A DNA stretch of 64,000 nt from Sulfurimonas sp. Its GTDB lineage: Bacteria; Campylobacterota; Campylobacteria; Campylobacterales; Sulfurimonadaceae. The stretch spans positions 1 through 64,000 of the forward strand of contig NZ_JALOAN010000004.1 in assembly GCF_023228785.1 (NCBI RefSeq), in the 5' to 3' direction. Position numbers and translations under genes: made by a program. Shown here piece after piece: positions 1 through 8,864 of this stretch. Numbering within the stretch: the stretch's first letter is position 1; the number at the start of each line of letters is the position of its first letter. A model generated the notes under the pieces. It saw only the letters and a list, made by a program, of their open reading frames with translations. It was not told the origin of the DNA and did not search any database.

Positions 1-690
1 TAAAAGCTTTATACCCATACCGCGAAAACGCCAACCTAGATCTATATCTTCTCCTACAGAAGGGAGAGTATATGTTTCATCAAATCCATTTATTTTTAAA
101 AGGTCTTCTTTGTAGCAAGACCAGTTACATCCAATAATATAGCGTACATGGCGTTTGATATGTGGAGCTAAAAAACTTTTTGCACTGATGTGGAGCATGT
201 CTTCTAGATGTCGAGTTTTATCAAGTAAAAGCTGCGGTAGATAGAACCAGTAGTACTTTGTAAGTGTAGAGGCCTTAAGTTTTTTATCGTAAATTTTTTG
301 TGTTATCTTAGGGCCTAGCTCAACTCGTTTTCCACTTAGGACTACACCTTTTTTTGCTTGAATAACATGGTTCTCTATAAAATCTCCAAATGGGACACAA
401 TCTCCATCTATAAAAATAAGATACTCATTTTGTGCTGCTAAAACAGCACGATTAAGAGCGATATTCTTTCTCCATCCACTATCTTCATGAAAAAGATGTG
501 TGATGTTTAGCTTTGGATATTGCTTGCGAGCTTGTGGCACGAATGTAGCCATCTCTTGGCTCTGGCAATCTTCAGAGATTAAAACTTCATCGGGTAAAAT
601 TGTCTGAGATGCTAAGCTCTTTAGGATAATATCTAAGCTTTTTGTATCTTTATAAACAGAGATGATGATAGTTGATTTTGGGACATTCAT
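1..690 (-). CDS. Family 2 glycosyltransferase (3' end cut by window)
   Basis: Reading leftward from the ATG at 690 there is an open frame of 230 codons to the window edge. It starts MNVPKSTIIISVYKDTKSLD, the usual GT-A beginning (TIIISVYK, then a loop with KSLASQT and PDEVLISEDC). An acidic metal-binding motif FIDGDC follows near residue 120, and a late VGEDIDLGWR stretch matches the acceptor-site signature of GT2/GT7C-like enzymes. It should transfer a sugar in the cytoplasm during surface glycan assembly; donor and acceptor cannot be read from sequence. Its ATG overlaps the rfbB stop (ATGA), so it is the next gene of the rhamnose operon, and a rhamnosyl or related transfer is a reasonable inference. 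Confidence 0.8.
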   Translation of the reverse strand, partial: MNVPKSTIIISVYKDTKSLDIILKSLASQTILPDEVLISEDCQSQEMATFVPQARKQYPKLNITHLFHEDSGWRKNIALNRAVLAAQNEYLIFIDGDCVPFGDFIENHVIQAKKGVVLSGKRVELGPKITQKIYDKKLKASTLTKYYWFYLPQLLLDKTRHLEDMLHISAKSFLAPHIKRHVRYIIGCNWSCYKEDLLKINGFDETYTLPSVGEDIDLGWRFRGMGIKLL

Positions 691-1739
691 ACTTGATATT
701 TCTCCAAGTACCACTCTATAGTCTTAACAATTCCGCTATCAAAGTTTTCATCAGCTCTCCAGCCTAGTTCAGATTCAAGTTTCGTAGCATCTATAGCGTA
801 GCGTCTATCGTGTCCAGCTCTGTCTTTTACAAATGTTATAAGATCTTTGTAGCTATTGATATTTTTATTAGATTCCCAGTCAAGCTGAGAATAACGAGCT
901 GAAAGAGGAACTTTCTTATCCAAAATAGTACATATTGCATCTACTATTTCAAGATTTGTTCTCTCGTTTCTTCCTCCGATGTTATAAACATTGCCCTCTT
1001 TGCCAGTGTGATAAACTAAGTCTATGCCTTTACAGTGGTCAAGTACATAGAGCCAGTCACGAATATTTTTACCATCTCCGTATATCGGAATACTCTCACC
1101 AGCTAGCGCTTTTCTTATAATAGTAGGTATGAGTTTTTCATCGTGTTGTTTTGGTCCATAGTTGTTTGAACAGTTTGTAATGACCGTATTTAGTCCATAA
1201 GTCTCTTGGTAACTTCTTACTATCATATCACTAGATGCTTTAGATGCGGAATATGGAGAGTTTGGAGCATATGGTGTCTCTTCTGTAAAAAGATCTGTTT
1301 CATTTAAAGTTCCATAAACTTCATCAGTTGATATATGATGAAATCTTGCACCCTTATATCTATCTTTATAACTAAAAGGCTCATACATCCAGTACTCTTT
1401 AGCTACATCTAAAAGTACAAATGTGCCATTTACATTAGTTTCTATAAACACACCTGGGTTTTTGATAGAGTTATCAACATGACTCTCTGCTGCAAAGTGA
1501 ATAACTCCACTTATGTCATACTCTCTAAATATAAACTCAACCAGTTCACGGTTACATATATCACCCGTTATAAACTTGTATCTAGGGTTTTCTTCACACT
1601 CTCTTAGGTTTTCTAAGTCACCTGCATATGTTAACAAGTCAAGGTTTATTATATTATACTCTGGATAATTATCTAAAAAGTAGGGTACAAAGTTACTTCC
1701 TATAAAACCTGCACATCCTGTTACTAAAATATTTTTCAT
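687..1739 (-). CDS. rfbB: dTDP-glucose 4,6-dehydratase RfbB
   Basis: This is the second step of dTDP-L-rhamnose synthesis: dTDP-glucose becomes dTDP-4-keto-6-deoxyglucose, with NAD bound to a Rossmann fold. The NAD loop TGCAGFIG is at residues 7-14, the catalytic STDEVYG at 137-143 (D139, E140), and Y163-x3-K167 lies in YSASK. At 350 residues it has normal family length. I chose the ATG at 1739 rather than an upstream in-frame ATG at 1766, because the Rossmann strand begins at once (MKNILVTG) and the ATG overlaps the rfbD stop by 4 bp. It is the fourth gene in the order rfbA-rfbC-rfbD-rfbB-glycosyltransferase. Confidence 0.96.
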   Translation of the reverse strand: MKNILVTGCAGFIGSNFVPYFLDNYPEYNIINLDLLTYAGDLENLRECEENPRYKFITGDICNRELVEFIFREYDISGVIHFAAESHVDNSIKNPGVFIETNVNGTFVLLDVAKEYWMYEPFSYKDRYKGARFHHISTDEVYGTLNETDLFTEETPYAPNSPYSASKASSDMIVRSYQETYGLNTVITNCSNNYGPKQHDEKLIPTIIRKALAGESIPIYGDGKNIRDWLYVLDHCKGIDLVYHTGKEGNVYNIGGRNERTNLEIVDAICTILDKKVPLSARYSQLDWESNKNINSYKDLITFVKDRAGHDRRYAIDATKLESELGWRADENFDSGIVKTIEWYLEKYQV

Positions 1740-2737
1740 TGTCTCTCTCCTAAAACTTTTAAACACTCATCTAAACTATCTTTGTAGTATGGTATCGATA
1801 TGTCAAACTCTTTTTTTATTTTTGACTTATTTAAGATGCTAAAATGTGGTCTTGGAGCAGCAGTTGGATATTCAAAACTCTCTATAGGGTTTATTTTACA
1901 ATCAAGTTTTGCCATACGCATAATCTCTTTTGCGAAGTCATACCAAGATAAAACACCTTCGTTTGAATAGTTATAGATCTCTATACTGTTACTTTTTATC
2001 TGAGGTAATATCTCTAAGATAGTTTTAGCCAAATCTCTAGCATAAGTTGGAGTTCCTACTTGGTCATATATCACACCTAATTCATCTCTTTCTTTACCTA
2101 GTTTTAGCATAGTTTTTACAAAGTTACTTCCAAAAGAAGAGTAAACCCATGAAGTCCTTATGATGATAGAGTTTGCTGGATTTATCTCTATTATGGCTTT
2201 TTCTCCAGCGAGCTTGGTCTCTCCATAGACTGATTTTGGTGCTGTGTTGTCACCTTCTTTATATGGTTTATGGTTTGTTCCATCAAATACATAGTCAGTT
2301 GAGATATGTATAAGTTTAATGTTTTTTTCTTTAGAGATTTGTGCTAGATGTTTTACTGCTAAGTGGTTTATTTTATCAGCCATCTCTGCATCTGATTCTG
2401 CTTTATCAACTGCTGTATAAGCTGCACAATTTATGATGATGTTTATCTTATTTATATCAATAAACTTATTAACAGCCTCTTTATCTGAAATATCTAGCAT
2501 CGTCTTGTCTGTAAAAAAAAAGTAATGTTCATCGATCTCAGCTAGATTCCGTGTCGGAGCACGGAATGACGTAAGTTCTCCACCATTCTCATTCAAATAA
2601 CTACCATTTTCATCCAAGCAACCGTCATTCTCATTCAAACAGCCGTCATTCTCAGCTTGACTGGGAATCTCACTTATTAACTCTCTTATCTCAGAACCTA
2701 ACTGACCATTACTTCCTGTTACTAAAATATTAAGCAT
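1736..2737 (-). CDS. rfbD: dTDP-4-dehydrorhamnose reductase RfbD with in-frame insertion
   Basis: This is the last step of dTDP-L-rhamnose synthesis, NADPH reduction of dTDP-4-keto-L-rhamnose. Family marks are MLNILVTGSNGQLG at the N-terminus, ISTDYVFDG around residues 145-153 and the Y171-x3-K175 pair in YGETK. The start at 2737 is set by the Rossmann strand; 2767 would add a non-homologous leader. Residues about 24-66, between the first helix and the YFFFTDK strand, are extra for the family. They are encoded by a palindrome-ended repeat element (see 2544-2670) and include four 7-residue units of the ENDGCLN type. The rest of the protein is intact, so I expect it to be functional with a surface loop. 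Confidence 0.94.
   Translation of the reverse strand: MLNILVTGSNGQLGSEIRELISEIPSQAENDGCLNENDGCLDENGSYLNENGGELTSFRAPTRNLAEIDEHYFFFTDKTMLDISDKEAVNKFIDINKINIIINCAAYTAVDKAESDAEMADKINHLAVKHLAQISKEKNIKLIHISTDYVFDGTNHKPYKEGDNTAPKSVYGETKLAGEKAIIEINPANSIIIRTSWVYSSFGSNFVKTMLKLGKERDELGVIYDQVGTPTYARDLAKTILEILPQIKSNSIEIYNYSNEGVLSWYDFAKEIMRMAKLDCKINPIESFEYPTAAPRPHFSILNKSKIKKEFDISIPYYKDSLDECLKVLGERQ
2544..2670 (-). repeat. Palindrome-ended repeat element inserted in rfbD, with 21-bp tandem repeats
   Basis: The outer ends are the inverted pair AGATTCC (2544-2550) and GGAATCT (2664-2670). Each end is also a hairpin: ATTCCGTG / CACGGAAT with a 6-nt loop on the left, and ATTCTCAG / CTGGGAAT with one G-T pair on the right. 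Inside, GGAATGACG (2563-2571) faces CGTCATTC (2644-2651). Between the hairpins lie 21-bp units beginning CATTYTCATYCAA at 2584, 2605 and 2626, with a partial fourth at 2647. The element is read through in frame as part of rfbD. It resembles the Rickettsia palindromic elements that insert into genes; that comparison is inference. Confidence 0.85.
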
Positions 2738-3305
2738 AGTAATTAACTCCATAATCAAACAAATCATTAGTCTCGCCTAATTTTGGCTGAGTGGTGTCTT
2801 TTTGTGAGAGATTTAGCTCATCATGTGGTACTTGCCAATTTATCTTTAACTCTTTATCATTAAAGGATATACCTCTGTCATTTTTGGGAGAATAGTAATT
2901 ATCTACTTTATAAGCAAAGATAGTATCATCTTCTAAGACTACAAAACCATGTGCAAAACCACGAGGAACGAAGAGTTGTTTTTTATTTTGGCTGTTTAAC
3001 TCAACTGCTACATGCTTACCAAATGTTGGACTTCCTCTTCTTATATCTACTGCGACATCCAAGACCCTGCCTTTTATAACTCGTACAAGTTTAGTCTGAG
3101 CATCTGGAGCTAGTTGATAGTGAAGTCCACGAAGAACGCCACGAGAACTTTTAGATTCGTTATCTTGGCAGAAGTTTATTTTAAACCCCAAAAATTCTTC
3201 AAGCTTGTCCTCTCTAAAAGTTTCAACAAAATATCCTCTTGCATCTCCATGAATTTCTGGCTCACAAATGATGACATCAGCTATCTCAGTTCTTGTAAAT
3301 TTCAT
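2730..3305 (-). CDS. rfbC: dTDP-4-dehydrorhamnose 3,5-epimerase RfbC
   Basis: Third step of dTDP-L-rhamnose synthesis, double epimerisation at C3 and C5 of the 4-keto sugar. It is a 191-residue cupin of normal length. Visible marks are the RGYFVETF segment (residues 23-30), the catalytic-histidine motif RGLHYQ (59-64, H62), DVAVDIRRGSPTFG (about 83-96) and the FVPRGFAHGF block in the middle. The ATG overlaps the rfbA stop by 4 bp (3302-3305), and its own stop lies 8 bp inside rfbD, so translation of these genes is tightly coupled. Confidence 0.96.
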   Translation of the reverse strand: MKFTRTEIADVIICEPEIHGDARGYFVETFREDKLEEFLGFKINFCQDNESKSSRGVLRGLHYQLAPDAQTKLVRVIKGRVLDVAVDIRRGSPTFGKHVAVELNSQNKKQLFVPRGFAHGFVVLEDDTIFAYKVDNYYSPKNDRGISFNDKELKINWQVPHDELNLSQKDTTQPKLGETNDLFDYGVNYYA

Positions 3306-4192
3306 CCTTCTATAATCCCTTCTTTAGCTCTTCTTATAAGATATTCCCCATATTGGTTCTTCTTTAGTGGTTCGGCTAATTCAAGTAGTTTTTCTTTTGA
3401 GATATAACCCATTTCATAGGCTATTTCTTCGATACAAGCAACTTTTAAAGCTTGACGATTTTCTATAGTTTGAATAAATGAAGATGCTTCTAAAAGGCTC
3501 TCATGTGTGCCAGTATCTAACCACGCATAACCTCTTCCCATAAGTTCTACTTTAAGTCTGTTTTCATCTAAATAGTCTTGATTTAGAGTTGTTATCTCTA
3601 ACTCTCCTCTAGCACTGGGCTTTACAAGTTTTGCTTTTTCTACTACATCGTTGGGATAAAAGTACAAACCAATAACTGCATAGTTTGATTTTGCTTGTGT
3701 AGGTTTTTCTTCTAATGATGTGACATTTCCTTGTTTGTCAAATTCTGCAACTCCATAACGTTCAGGATCTTTTACATAGTAACCAAACACAGTTGCTTTG
3801 TTTTGCTCTTTTGCATTTATTACTGACTGATTAAGTAGCTTCGTTAAACCATGACCATAAAAGATATTATCTCCTAAAACTAAAGAAACGTCGCTATCGC
3901 CTATAAACTCTTCGCCTAAGAGAAAAGCTTGTGCAAGTCCATCAGGTGAGGGTTGCTCTTTGTAGCTAAAACTCATTCCGATGTCACTTCCATCGCCTAA
4001 AAGATCTTCAAATCTTGGTAAATCATGAGGAGTAGAGATGATTAGTATTTCTTTGATTCCAGCTAGCATAAGCACTGATAGCGGATAGTAAATCATAGGT
4101 TTATCATATATGGGAACAAGTTGTTTACTAACACCTTTTGTTATGGGATAGAGTCTAGTGCCACTTCCACCTGCTAAAATTATGCCTTTCAT
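3302..4192 (-). CDS. rfbA: Glucose-1-phosphate thymidylyltransferase RfbA
   Basis: First step of the rhamnose pathway: glucose-1-phosphate plus dTTP gives dTDP-glucose and pyrophosphate. The nucleotide-binding loop GGSGTRLYPITKG is at residues 8-20. The rest carries family blocks KQLVPIYDKPMIYYPLS, LVLGDNIFYGHG and the LDTGTHESLLEA block near residue 225. Its 296 residues match the family. It is the first gene of the minus-strand cluster, preceded by an AAGGGC ribosome site, and faces msbA across 236 bp of AT-rich DNA that must hold both promoters. Confidence 0.97.
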   Translation of the reverse strand: MKGIILAGGSGTRLYPITKGVSKQLVPIYDKPMIYYPLSVLMLAGIKEILIISTPHDLPRFEDLLGDGSDIGMSFSYKEQPSPDGLAQAFLLGEEFIGDSDVSLVLGDNIFYGHGLTKLLNQSVINAKEQNKATVFGYYVKDPERYGVAEFDKQGNVTSLEEKPTQAKSNYAVIGLYFYPNDVVEKAKLVKPSARGELEITTLNQDYLDENRLKVELMGRGYAWLDTGTHESLLEASSFIQTIENRQALKVACIEEIAYEMGYISKEKLLELAEPLKKNQYGEYLIRRAKEGIIEG

Positions 4193-4252
4193 TTATCTGC
4201 CCTTATTCTCAGTTATTTTCTTTTGTTTATTCTTTGTTGAATTGAGGTATTT

Positions 4253-4258
4253 ATTGTA
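4253..4258 (-). promoter_or_regulatory. Possible -10 box for the rfb operon
   Basis: On the minus strand the sequence TACAAT, preceded by GCTA, lies about 60 nt before the rfbA start. It is the best -10 match in the rfbA/msbA divergent gap. Campylobacterota sigma-70 promoters often lack a clear -35 box, so the call rests on a single hexamer. Confidence 0.3.
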
Positions 4259-4428
4259 TAGCAATAAAGTAGCTATATATTATTTTAAGAAGAGATTTTA
4301 CACTAGATTTGCTGATTTTATGCTGTTGTTATAGAGTTTCTTTGAGTTAATTTTTGTATTTATATCAGGTTTAATTTCTTATGAGCATTGTTATTGTAAA
4401 ATGCCACTATTACATTTATGGAGATATT

Positions 4429-6138
4429 TTGAAAAAAGTTTTAAAGAGATTTTGGCCCTATATAAAAGAGTATAAACTACAATATCTCTTGGTATTATTT
4501 GGCATCATATTAACAGTAGCAGCCACAACTGCAACTGCACATATTATGAAACCGCTAATGGATGATATGTTTATAGATAAAAAAGAAGAAATGTTATACC
4601 TCATTCCTTTTGGGCTTACTACTATCTACTTCATAAAAGCTTTGGGGCGCTATATACAGACTGTTTATATGACTTATATAGGTCAACATATTGTCTCAAG
4701 ATTAAGAGAGATACTTCTTGCTAAAATAATTAGCATGGATATGGGTTTTTTGTATAAAAACAGAAGTGGAGAACTTATATCTAGAGTGATTAACGACATC
4801 GGTCGTATAGAGTATTTTGTATCAAATATGCTTCCAGAACTCTTTCGTGAGACTATGACTGTTATTGCTCTTGTAGCCTATGTTACATATTTAAACCCTT
4901 TGCTTTCTTTTTACTCTTTAGTGCTAGTTCCCTTAGTTATATATCCTTTAATCTTAATAGCAAAAAAACTAAAAAAATATTCTCATCGTTCGCAAGAAAA
5001 AAGTGCAGATGTTATTACTCGTCTTACAGAGATCTTTAACTCAAGTGAAATTATAAAAGCAAATGCTACCCAGAAGCATGAGTTAGAGCGTTTTAGCGGT
5101 GAAAACTGGAAGTTTTTTAAGATAAATATGAAAGCTGTTTATGTTGGAGAGACAGTTTCTCCAATGATGGAAATTATTGGCGCAACTGGACTAGCTTTAG
5201 TTATCTTTGTAGGTGGTAGAGAAGTTTATAATGGTCAAATGAGTGTTGGAGAATTTACAGCATTTTTAACGGCAGTAGGGCTTGTTTTTCAACCAATTCG
5301 TCGCATAAGTTCTATCTATAGACGTATCCAAGATGCACTAGCTGCTAGTGAAAGAGTTTTTGAAGTTCTTGATACTGAAAATAAAATCATAGATGGAGAG
5401 ATCTTACTAGAAGAAGATATAAAAACTATAGAATTTCACAAAGTCTCTTTAAAATATGAAGATACTTATGCACTAAGAGATGTTAGTGTCTCTATAAAAC
5501 AAGGCGAAAACATAGCTCTTGTCGGAGACAGTGGCGGAGGAAAATCAACTTTTATAAATATGCTACTTCGCTTCTATGATGCCCAGGAGGGAGAAGTTTT
5601 AGTAAATAACAGAAATATAAAAGAGTATAACCAAGATTCACTAAAGCATCACATCTCACTTGTGAGTCAGCGTATCTATATCTTTCAAGACTCACTCGCT
5701 TCAAATGTGGCTTATGGACAGGAGATTGATAAAAAAAGGGTTAAAGAAGCTCTTAGACTTGCAGATGCAACAGAGTTTGTCTCTTCACTAGATAATGGCA
5801 TAGATACTATGATGGAAGAGTTTGGAGCAAACCTCTCAGGTGGGCAGAGACAAAGAGTTGCCATCGCCCGTGCTATCTACAAACACTCTTCACTCCTGCT
5901 TTTTGATGAAGCAACTTCTGCACTTGATAATGAGAGTGAAAAGAGAATACAAGTAGCACTTGATGAATATACAAAAGATAAGATAACTATCACCATAGCT
6001 CATAGATTAAGCACGATAGAACATGCTGATAAAATCTTAGTAATGCAAAAAGGAAGAGTTGTTGCATCTGGGAGCCATGCTGAACTTTTAGAGAGTAGTG
6101 AAGTTTATCAAAGATTAGCTGGAAAGTTTGAGCATTAA
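4429..6138 (+). CDS. msbA: MsbA-type ABC transporter (lipid A / lipid exporter)
   Basis: A half-transporter that flips lipid A-core or a similar lipid across the inner membrane using ATP. The N-terminal half has about six membrane segments. The nucleotide-binding domain has Walker A GDSGGGKST at residues 366-374, the signature LSGGQ at 469-473, Walker B LLLFDEA just after it, and a late AHRL switch histidine. I chose the TTG at 4429 (product starts MKKVLKRFWPYI) because GGAG sits 5 nt upstream; an upstream in-frame ATG at 4381 would add 16 residues that do not look like the family. At 569 residues it matches MsbA. A related lipid or peptide exporter is the alternative. Confidence 0.88.
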   Translation: MKKVLKRFWPYIKEYKLQYLLVLFGIILTVAATTATAHIMKPLMDDMFIDKKEEMLYLIPFGLTTIYFIKALGRYIQTVYMTYIGQHIVSRLREILLAKIISMDMGFLYKNRSGELISRVINDIGRIEYFVSNMLPELFRETMTVIALVAYVTYLNPLLSFYSLVLVPLVIYPLILIAKKLKKYSHRSQEKSADVITRLTEIFNSSEIIKANATQKHELERFSGENWKFFKINMKAVYVGETVSPMMEIIGATGLALVIFVGGREVYNGQMSVGEFTAFLTAVGLVFQPIRRISSIYRRIQDALAASERVFEVLDTENKIIDGEILLEEDIKTIEFHKVSLKYEDTYALRDVSVSIKQGENIALVGDSGGGKSTFINMLLRFYDAQEGEVLVNNRNIKEYNQDSLKHHISLVSQRIYIFQDSLASNVAYGQEIDKKRVKEALRLADATEFVSSLDNGIDTMMEEFGANLSGGQRQRVAIARAIYKHSSLLLFDEATSALDNESEKRIQVALDEYTKDKITITIAHRLSTIEHADKILVMQKGRVVASGSHAELLESSEVYQRLAGKFEH

Positions 6139-6159
6139 CTAGCTTTAAATTTATAACGA

Positions 6160-6165
6160 TATAAT
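6160..6165 (+). promoter_or_regulatory. -10 box TATAAT upstream of hemN
   Basis: A perfect TATAAT lies 44 nt before the hemN ATG, in the 71-bp gap after msbA. Transcription would start near 6172, leaving a leader with AGAGGA as ribosome site. No convincing -35 box is visible. Confidence 0.6.
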
Positions 6166-6209
6166 TGCCTAAAATCAAATAAATATTATTGGACTAGAGG
6201 ATATAAAAG

Positions 6210-7577
6210 ATGCTAGATTTTTCAAAATTTTTAAAATACTCAAAACCAGGGCCTCGTTATACGAGTTATCCGACTGCTTTAGAGTTTAGTGATGCTTATG
6301 GATATGAAGAGTATATACAAAAGTTAGAGTCACAAGACTCAAATCGTCCAATTAGTTTATACTTTCATCTTCCTTTTTGTAGAAATGCTTGTTATTTTTG
6401 TGGCTGTAATGTTGTCTTTACTTCTAAAGAAGATAAGATGCTTCGCTATATGGATTACTTAAAGCGGGAGCTAAATATCCTCTCAAAACATCTTGATTGT
6501 TCTCGTGAAGTTCTGCAGATGCACTTTGGTGGTGGAACTCCAACTTTCTTTAGTGCAGCACAACTCAAAGAGATTATAGACGAGATAAAGTCTTATTTTC
6601 CAAACTTTAGATCTGATGCTGAGATAAGTTGTGAGATAGATCCAAGACATATTGATGAAGATCAGATGCGTGTGATGAGTGAGGCTGGCTTTAATCGTGT
6701 GAGTTTTGGGATCCAAGACTTCAACGAGAAAGTTCAAGCTGCAGTTCATAGAATTCAACCATACAATATTACTAAAGATGCGATGGATCTAGCTAGAAAA
6801 TACAATATGATCTCAGTCAATGTTGACCTTATTTATGGTCTGCCATACCAATCTTTAGAAACATTTAAAGAGACGCTAGATCTCGCCCTTACTCTAGATC
6901 CAGATAGATTTGCAGTCTTTAACTACGCTCATGTTCCATGGCTTAAAAAGACTATGAGGAAAATTGATGAGACAACTCTTCCTCTTCCAGATGAAAAACT
7001 TCAAATCATGCAGTACACCATCGACTTTTTAACTTCTCACGGTTATAGAATGATAGGGATGGACCACTTCGCAAAACCAGAAGATGATCTATTTAAAGCT
7101 ATAGAAAAAGGCGAGCTTCATAGAAACTTTCAAGGCTATACAACCAAAGGCGGAGCAGATCTGATCGGTGTAGGGCTTACTTCTATAGGTGAGGGTGTTG
7201 ATAGTTATAACCAAAACTTTAAAGTGATGGGCGAGTATGAAGAAGCAATAGACGCTGGAAAACTTCCATTTGAGAGAGGTGTGGTTTTAAATGAGGATGA
7301 CAAGATTAGACAATATGTCATTATGGAGCTTATGAGTAACTTCAAACTAGATATAAAAAGGTTTGAGAAGCTCTTTGACATAGACTTTAAGAGTTATTTT
7401 GCAGATGCTATAGAGGCATTAAAACCATTTAGAGATGATGACTTGCTAAGTATGGATGAAAATTTCATCGAGTGTAGTCAAACAGGAACTCTTCTTATTA
7501 GAAATATTGCGATGCCTTTTGATGCCTACATGAAAAAGCATGCTGCAAACTCTAAAACATTTTCTAAAACGGTGTAA
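6210..7577 (+). CDS. hemN: Oxygen-independent coproporphyrinogen III oxidase HemN
   Basis: A radical-SAM enzyme of haem synthesis that decarboxylates coproporphyrinogen III to protoporphyrinogen IX without oxygen. The 4Fe-4S cysteines are in CRNACYFCGC (C57, C61, C64, plus C66), the full HemN pattern that separates it from HemW-like paralogues. The MHFGGGTPTF block and the GLPYQSLETF block follow. At 455 residues it has full length. The downstream iron-sulfur gene begins only 3 bp after its stop, so the two are very likely co-transcribed. Confidence 0.95.
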   Translation: MLDFSKFLKYSKPGPRYTSYPTALEFSDAYGYEEYIQKLESQDSNRPISLYFHLPFCRNACYFCGCNVVFTSKEDKMLRYMDYLKRELNILSKHLDCSREVLQMHFGGGTPTFFSAAQLKEIIDEIKSYFPNFRSDAEISCEIDPRHIDEDQMRVMSEAGFNRVSFGIQDFNEKVQAAVHRIQPYNITKDAMDLARKYNMISVNVDLIYGLPYQSLETFKETLDLALTLDPDRFAVFNYAHVPWLKKTMRKIDETTLPLPDEKLQIMQYTIDFLTSHGYRMIGMDHFAKPEDDLFKAIEKGELHRNFQGYTTKGGADLIGVGLTSIGEGVDSYNQNFKVMGEYEEAIDAGKLPFERGVVLNEDDKIRQYVIMELMSNFKLDIKRFEKLFDIDFKSYFADAIEALKPFRDDDLLSMDENFIECSQTGTLLIRNIAMPFDAYMKKHAANSKTFSKTV

Positions 7578-7580
7578 AAA

Positions 7581-8864
7581 ATGGCAAAAACTGCTCAAGA
7601 TATTTTTAACTACAGAGGTGTGACAGATGAGTGCATAAAGTGTGCAAAGTGTATCCCAGTCTGTACCATCTACAATGTAAATCCTGATGAGGTAACTTCT
7701 CCTCGTGGTTTTTTAGATCTTCTTGGTGCTTATCAAAGAGGAAATTTAGAGCTTGATCAAAACGCTAAAGATATCTTTGAGAGCTGTTTTTTATGTACAG
7801 CCTGTGTAGAAGTTTGTCCAAAATCACTTCCTACAGACATGGTGATAGAACAAGTTCGTTCAGATATCGCTAAAAAGTTTGGCATAGCATGGTATAAAAA
7901 ACTCTTCTTTTTACTTCTTCGCCATCGCTGGATGAATGACATAGCTTTTAAACTAGGCTGGGTTTTTCAAACTTGTGGCTTTAAGATAAAAGCAGACATA
8001 GACTCTATGAACTCTCGGTTTTCTATCCCAATGCTAAAAGCTGATAGACTTCTTCCGAGTCTTACAAAAACATCATTTTTAAACTCATATCCTGAGAATA
8101 TTTCAAATGGTGGAAAAAGAAAAGTGGCTATTTTTATAGGCTGCTTGGCAAACTATAACTATAAAAGCATAGGTGATTCACTCTTAGAGATCTTAGAGAC
8201 TCTTGAGATTGATGCATATCTAGCAAAAGATCAAAAGTGCTGCTCTGCACCTGCCTATTTTACGGGTGATTTTGATACAGTTGATTATAATGCTAAGTTT
8301 AATATTGAGTATTTTGAGAGTTTTTCTAAAGATGTTGAGGCTATTATAGTTCCAGAAGCAACTTGTTCTGCGATGCTTAAAATTGATTATGAGCACTACT
8401 TTCACGACCAACCAGAGTGGAAGGCAAGAGCTATCGCAGTCAGAAGTAAAATCTTTATGGCTACAGAGTGGCTCCAACACCATACACATCTAGAGCAACT
8501 CCTTAAGAGCAAAAAGAAAGATACTCGCATAGTTACATATCACGATCCATGTCACGCTAAGAAGATGCAAGGTTTGTATCTTGAACCTAGAAATCTCATA
8601 AGTAAAAACTACAACATTGTAGAGATGAGTGATCCAGATAGATGTTGTGGTTTTGGTGGGGTGACTATGCAGACAGAGAAGTACCACTTTGCAAAAGCCG
8701 CTGGTGCTCCAAAAGCCGCGATGATAAAAGAGACAAAGGCAGATGTAGTTAGTGCTGAGTGTAGTGCTTGTAGAATGCAGATTAATGACTCTATGGGCTA
8801 TGCAAATGTTGAGACTGTGTTTAAAAATCCTATAGAGCTCATCGCTGAGGCTCTGAGAAAGTAG
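7581..8864 (+). CDS. GlpC-like (Fe-S)-binding protein with two CCG domains
   Basis: Two 4Fe-4S motifs lie at the N-terminus: C18-C21-C24-C28 (CIKCAKCIPVC) and C69-C72-C75-C79 (CFLCTACVEVCP). Two cysteine-rich CCG domains follow, with CCSAPAYF near residue 220 and HDPCHAKK plus CCGFGG near 315-355. This is the architecture of GlpC, GlcF and heterodisulfide-reductase D-type subunits, which pass electrons from a partner dehydrogenase to quinone. No flavoprotein partner is adjacent, so the substrate is open. It sits between hemN (3 bp) and lgt (0 bp), so it is probably part of one transcript. Confidence 0.85.
   Translation: MAKTAQDIFNYRGVTDECIKCAKCIPVCTIYNVNPDEVTSPRGFLDLLGAYQRGNLELDQNAKDIFESCFLCTACVEVCPKSLPTDMVIEQVRSDIAKKFGIAWYKKLFFLLLRHRWMNDIAFKLGWVFQTCGFKIKADIDSMNSRFSIPMLKADRLLPSLTKTSFLNSYPENISNGGKRKVAIFIGCLANYNYKSIGDSLLEILETLEIDAYLAKDQKCCSAPAYFTGDFDTVDYNAKFNIEYFESFSKDVEAIIVPEATCSAMLKIDYEHYFHDQPEWKARAIAVRSKIFMATEWLQHHTHLEQLLKSKKKDTRIVTYHDPCHAKKMQGLYLEPRNLISKNYNIVEMSDPDRCCGFGGVTMQTEKYHFAKAAGAPKAAMIKETKADVVSAECSACRMQINDSMGYANVETVFKNPIELIAEALRK

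Noticed and set aside
1630..1650. AACAAGTC inside rfbB as another member of the hairpin family
   Set aside because: The flanks do not pair, and it lies in coding sequence with a normal codon reading.
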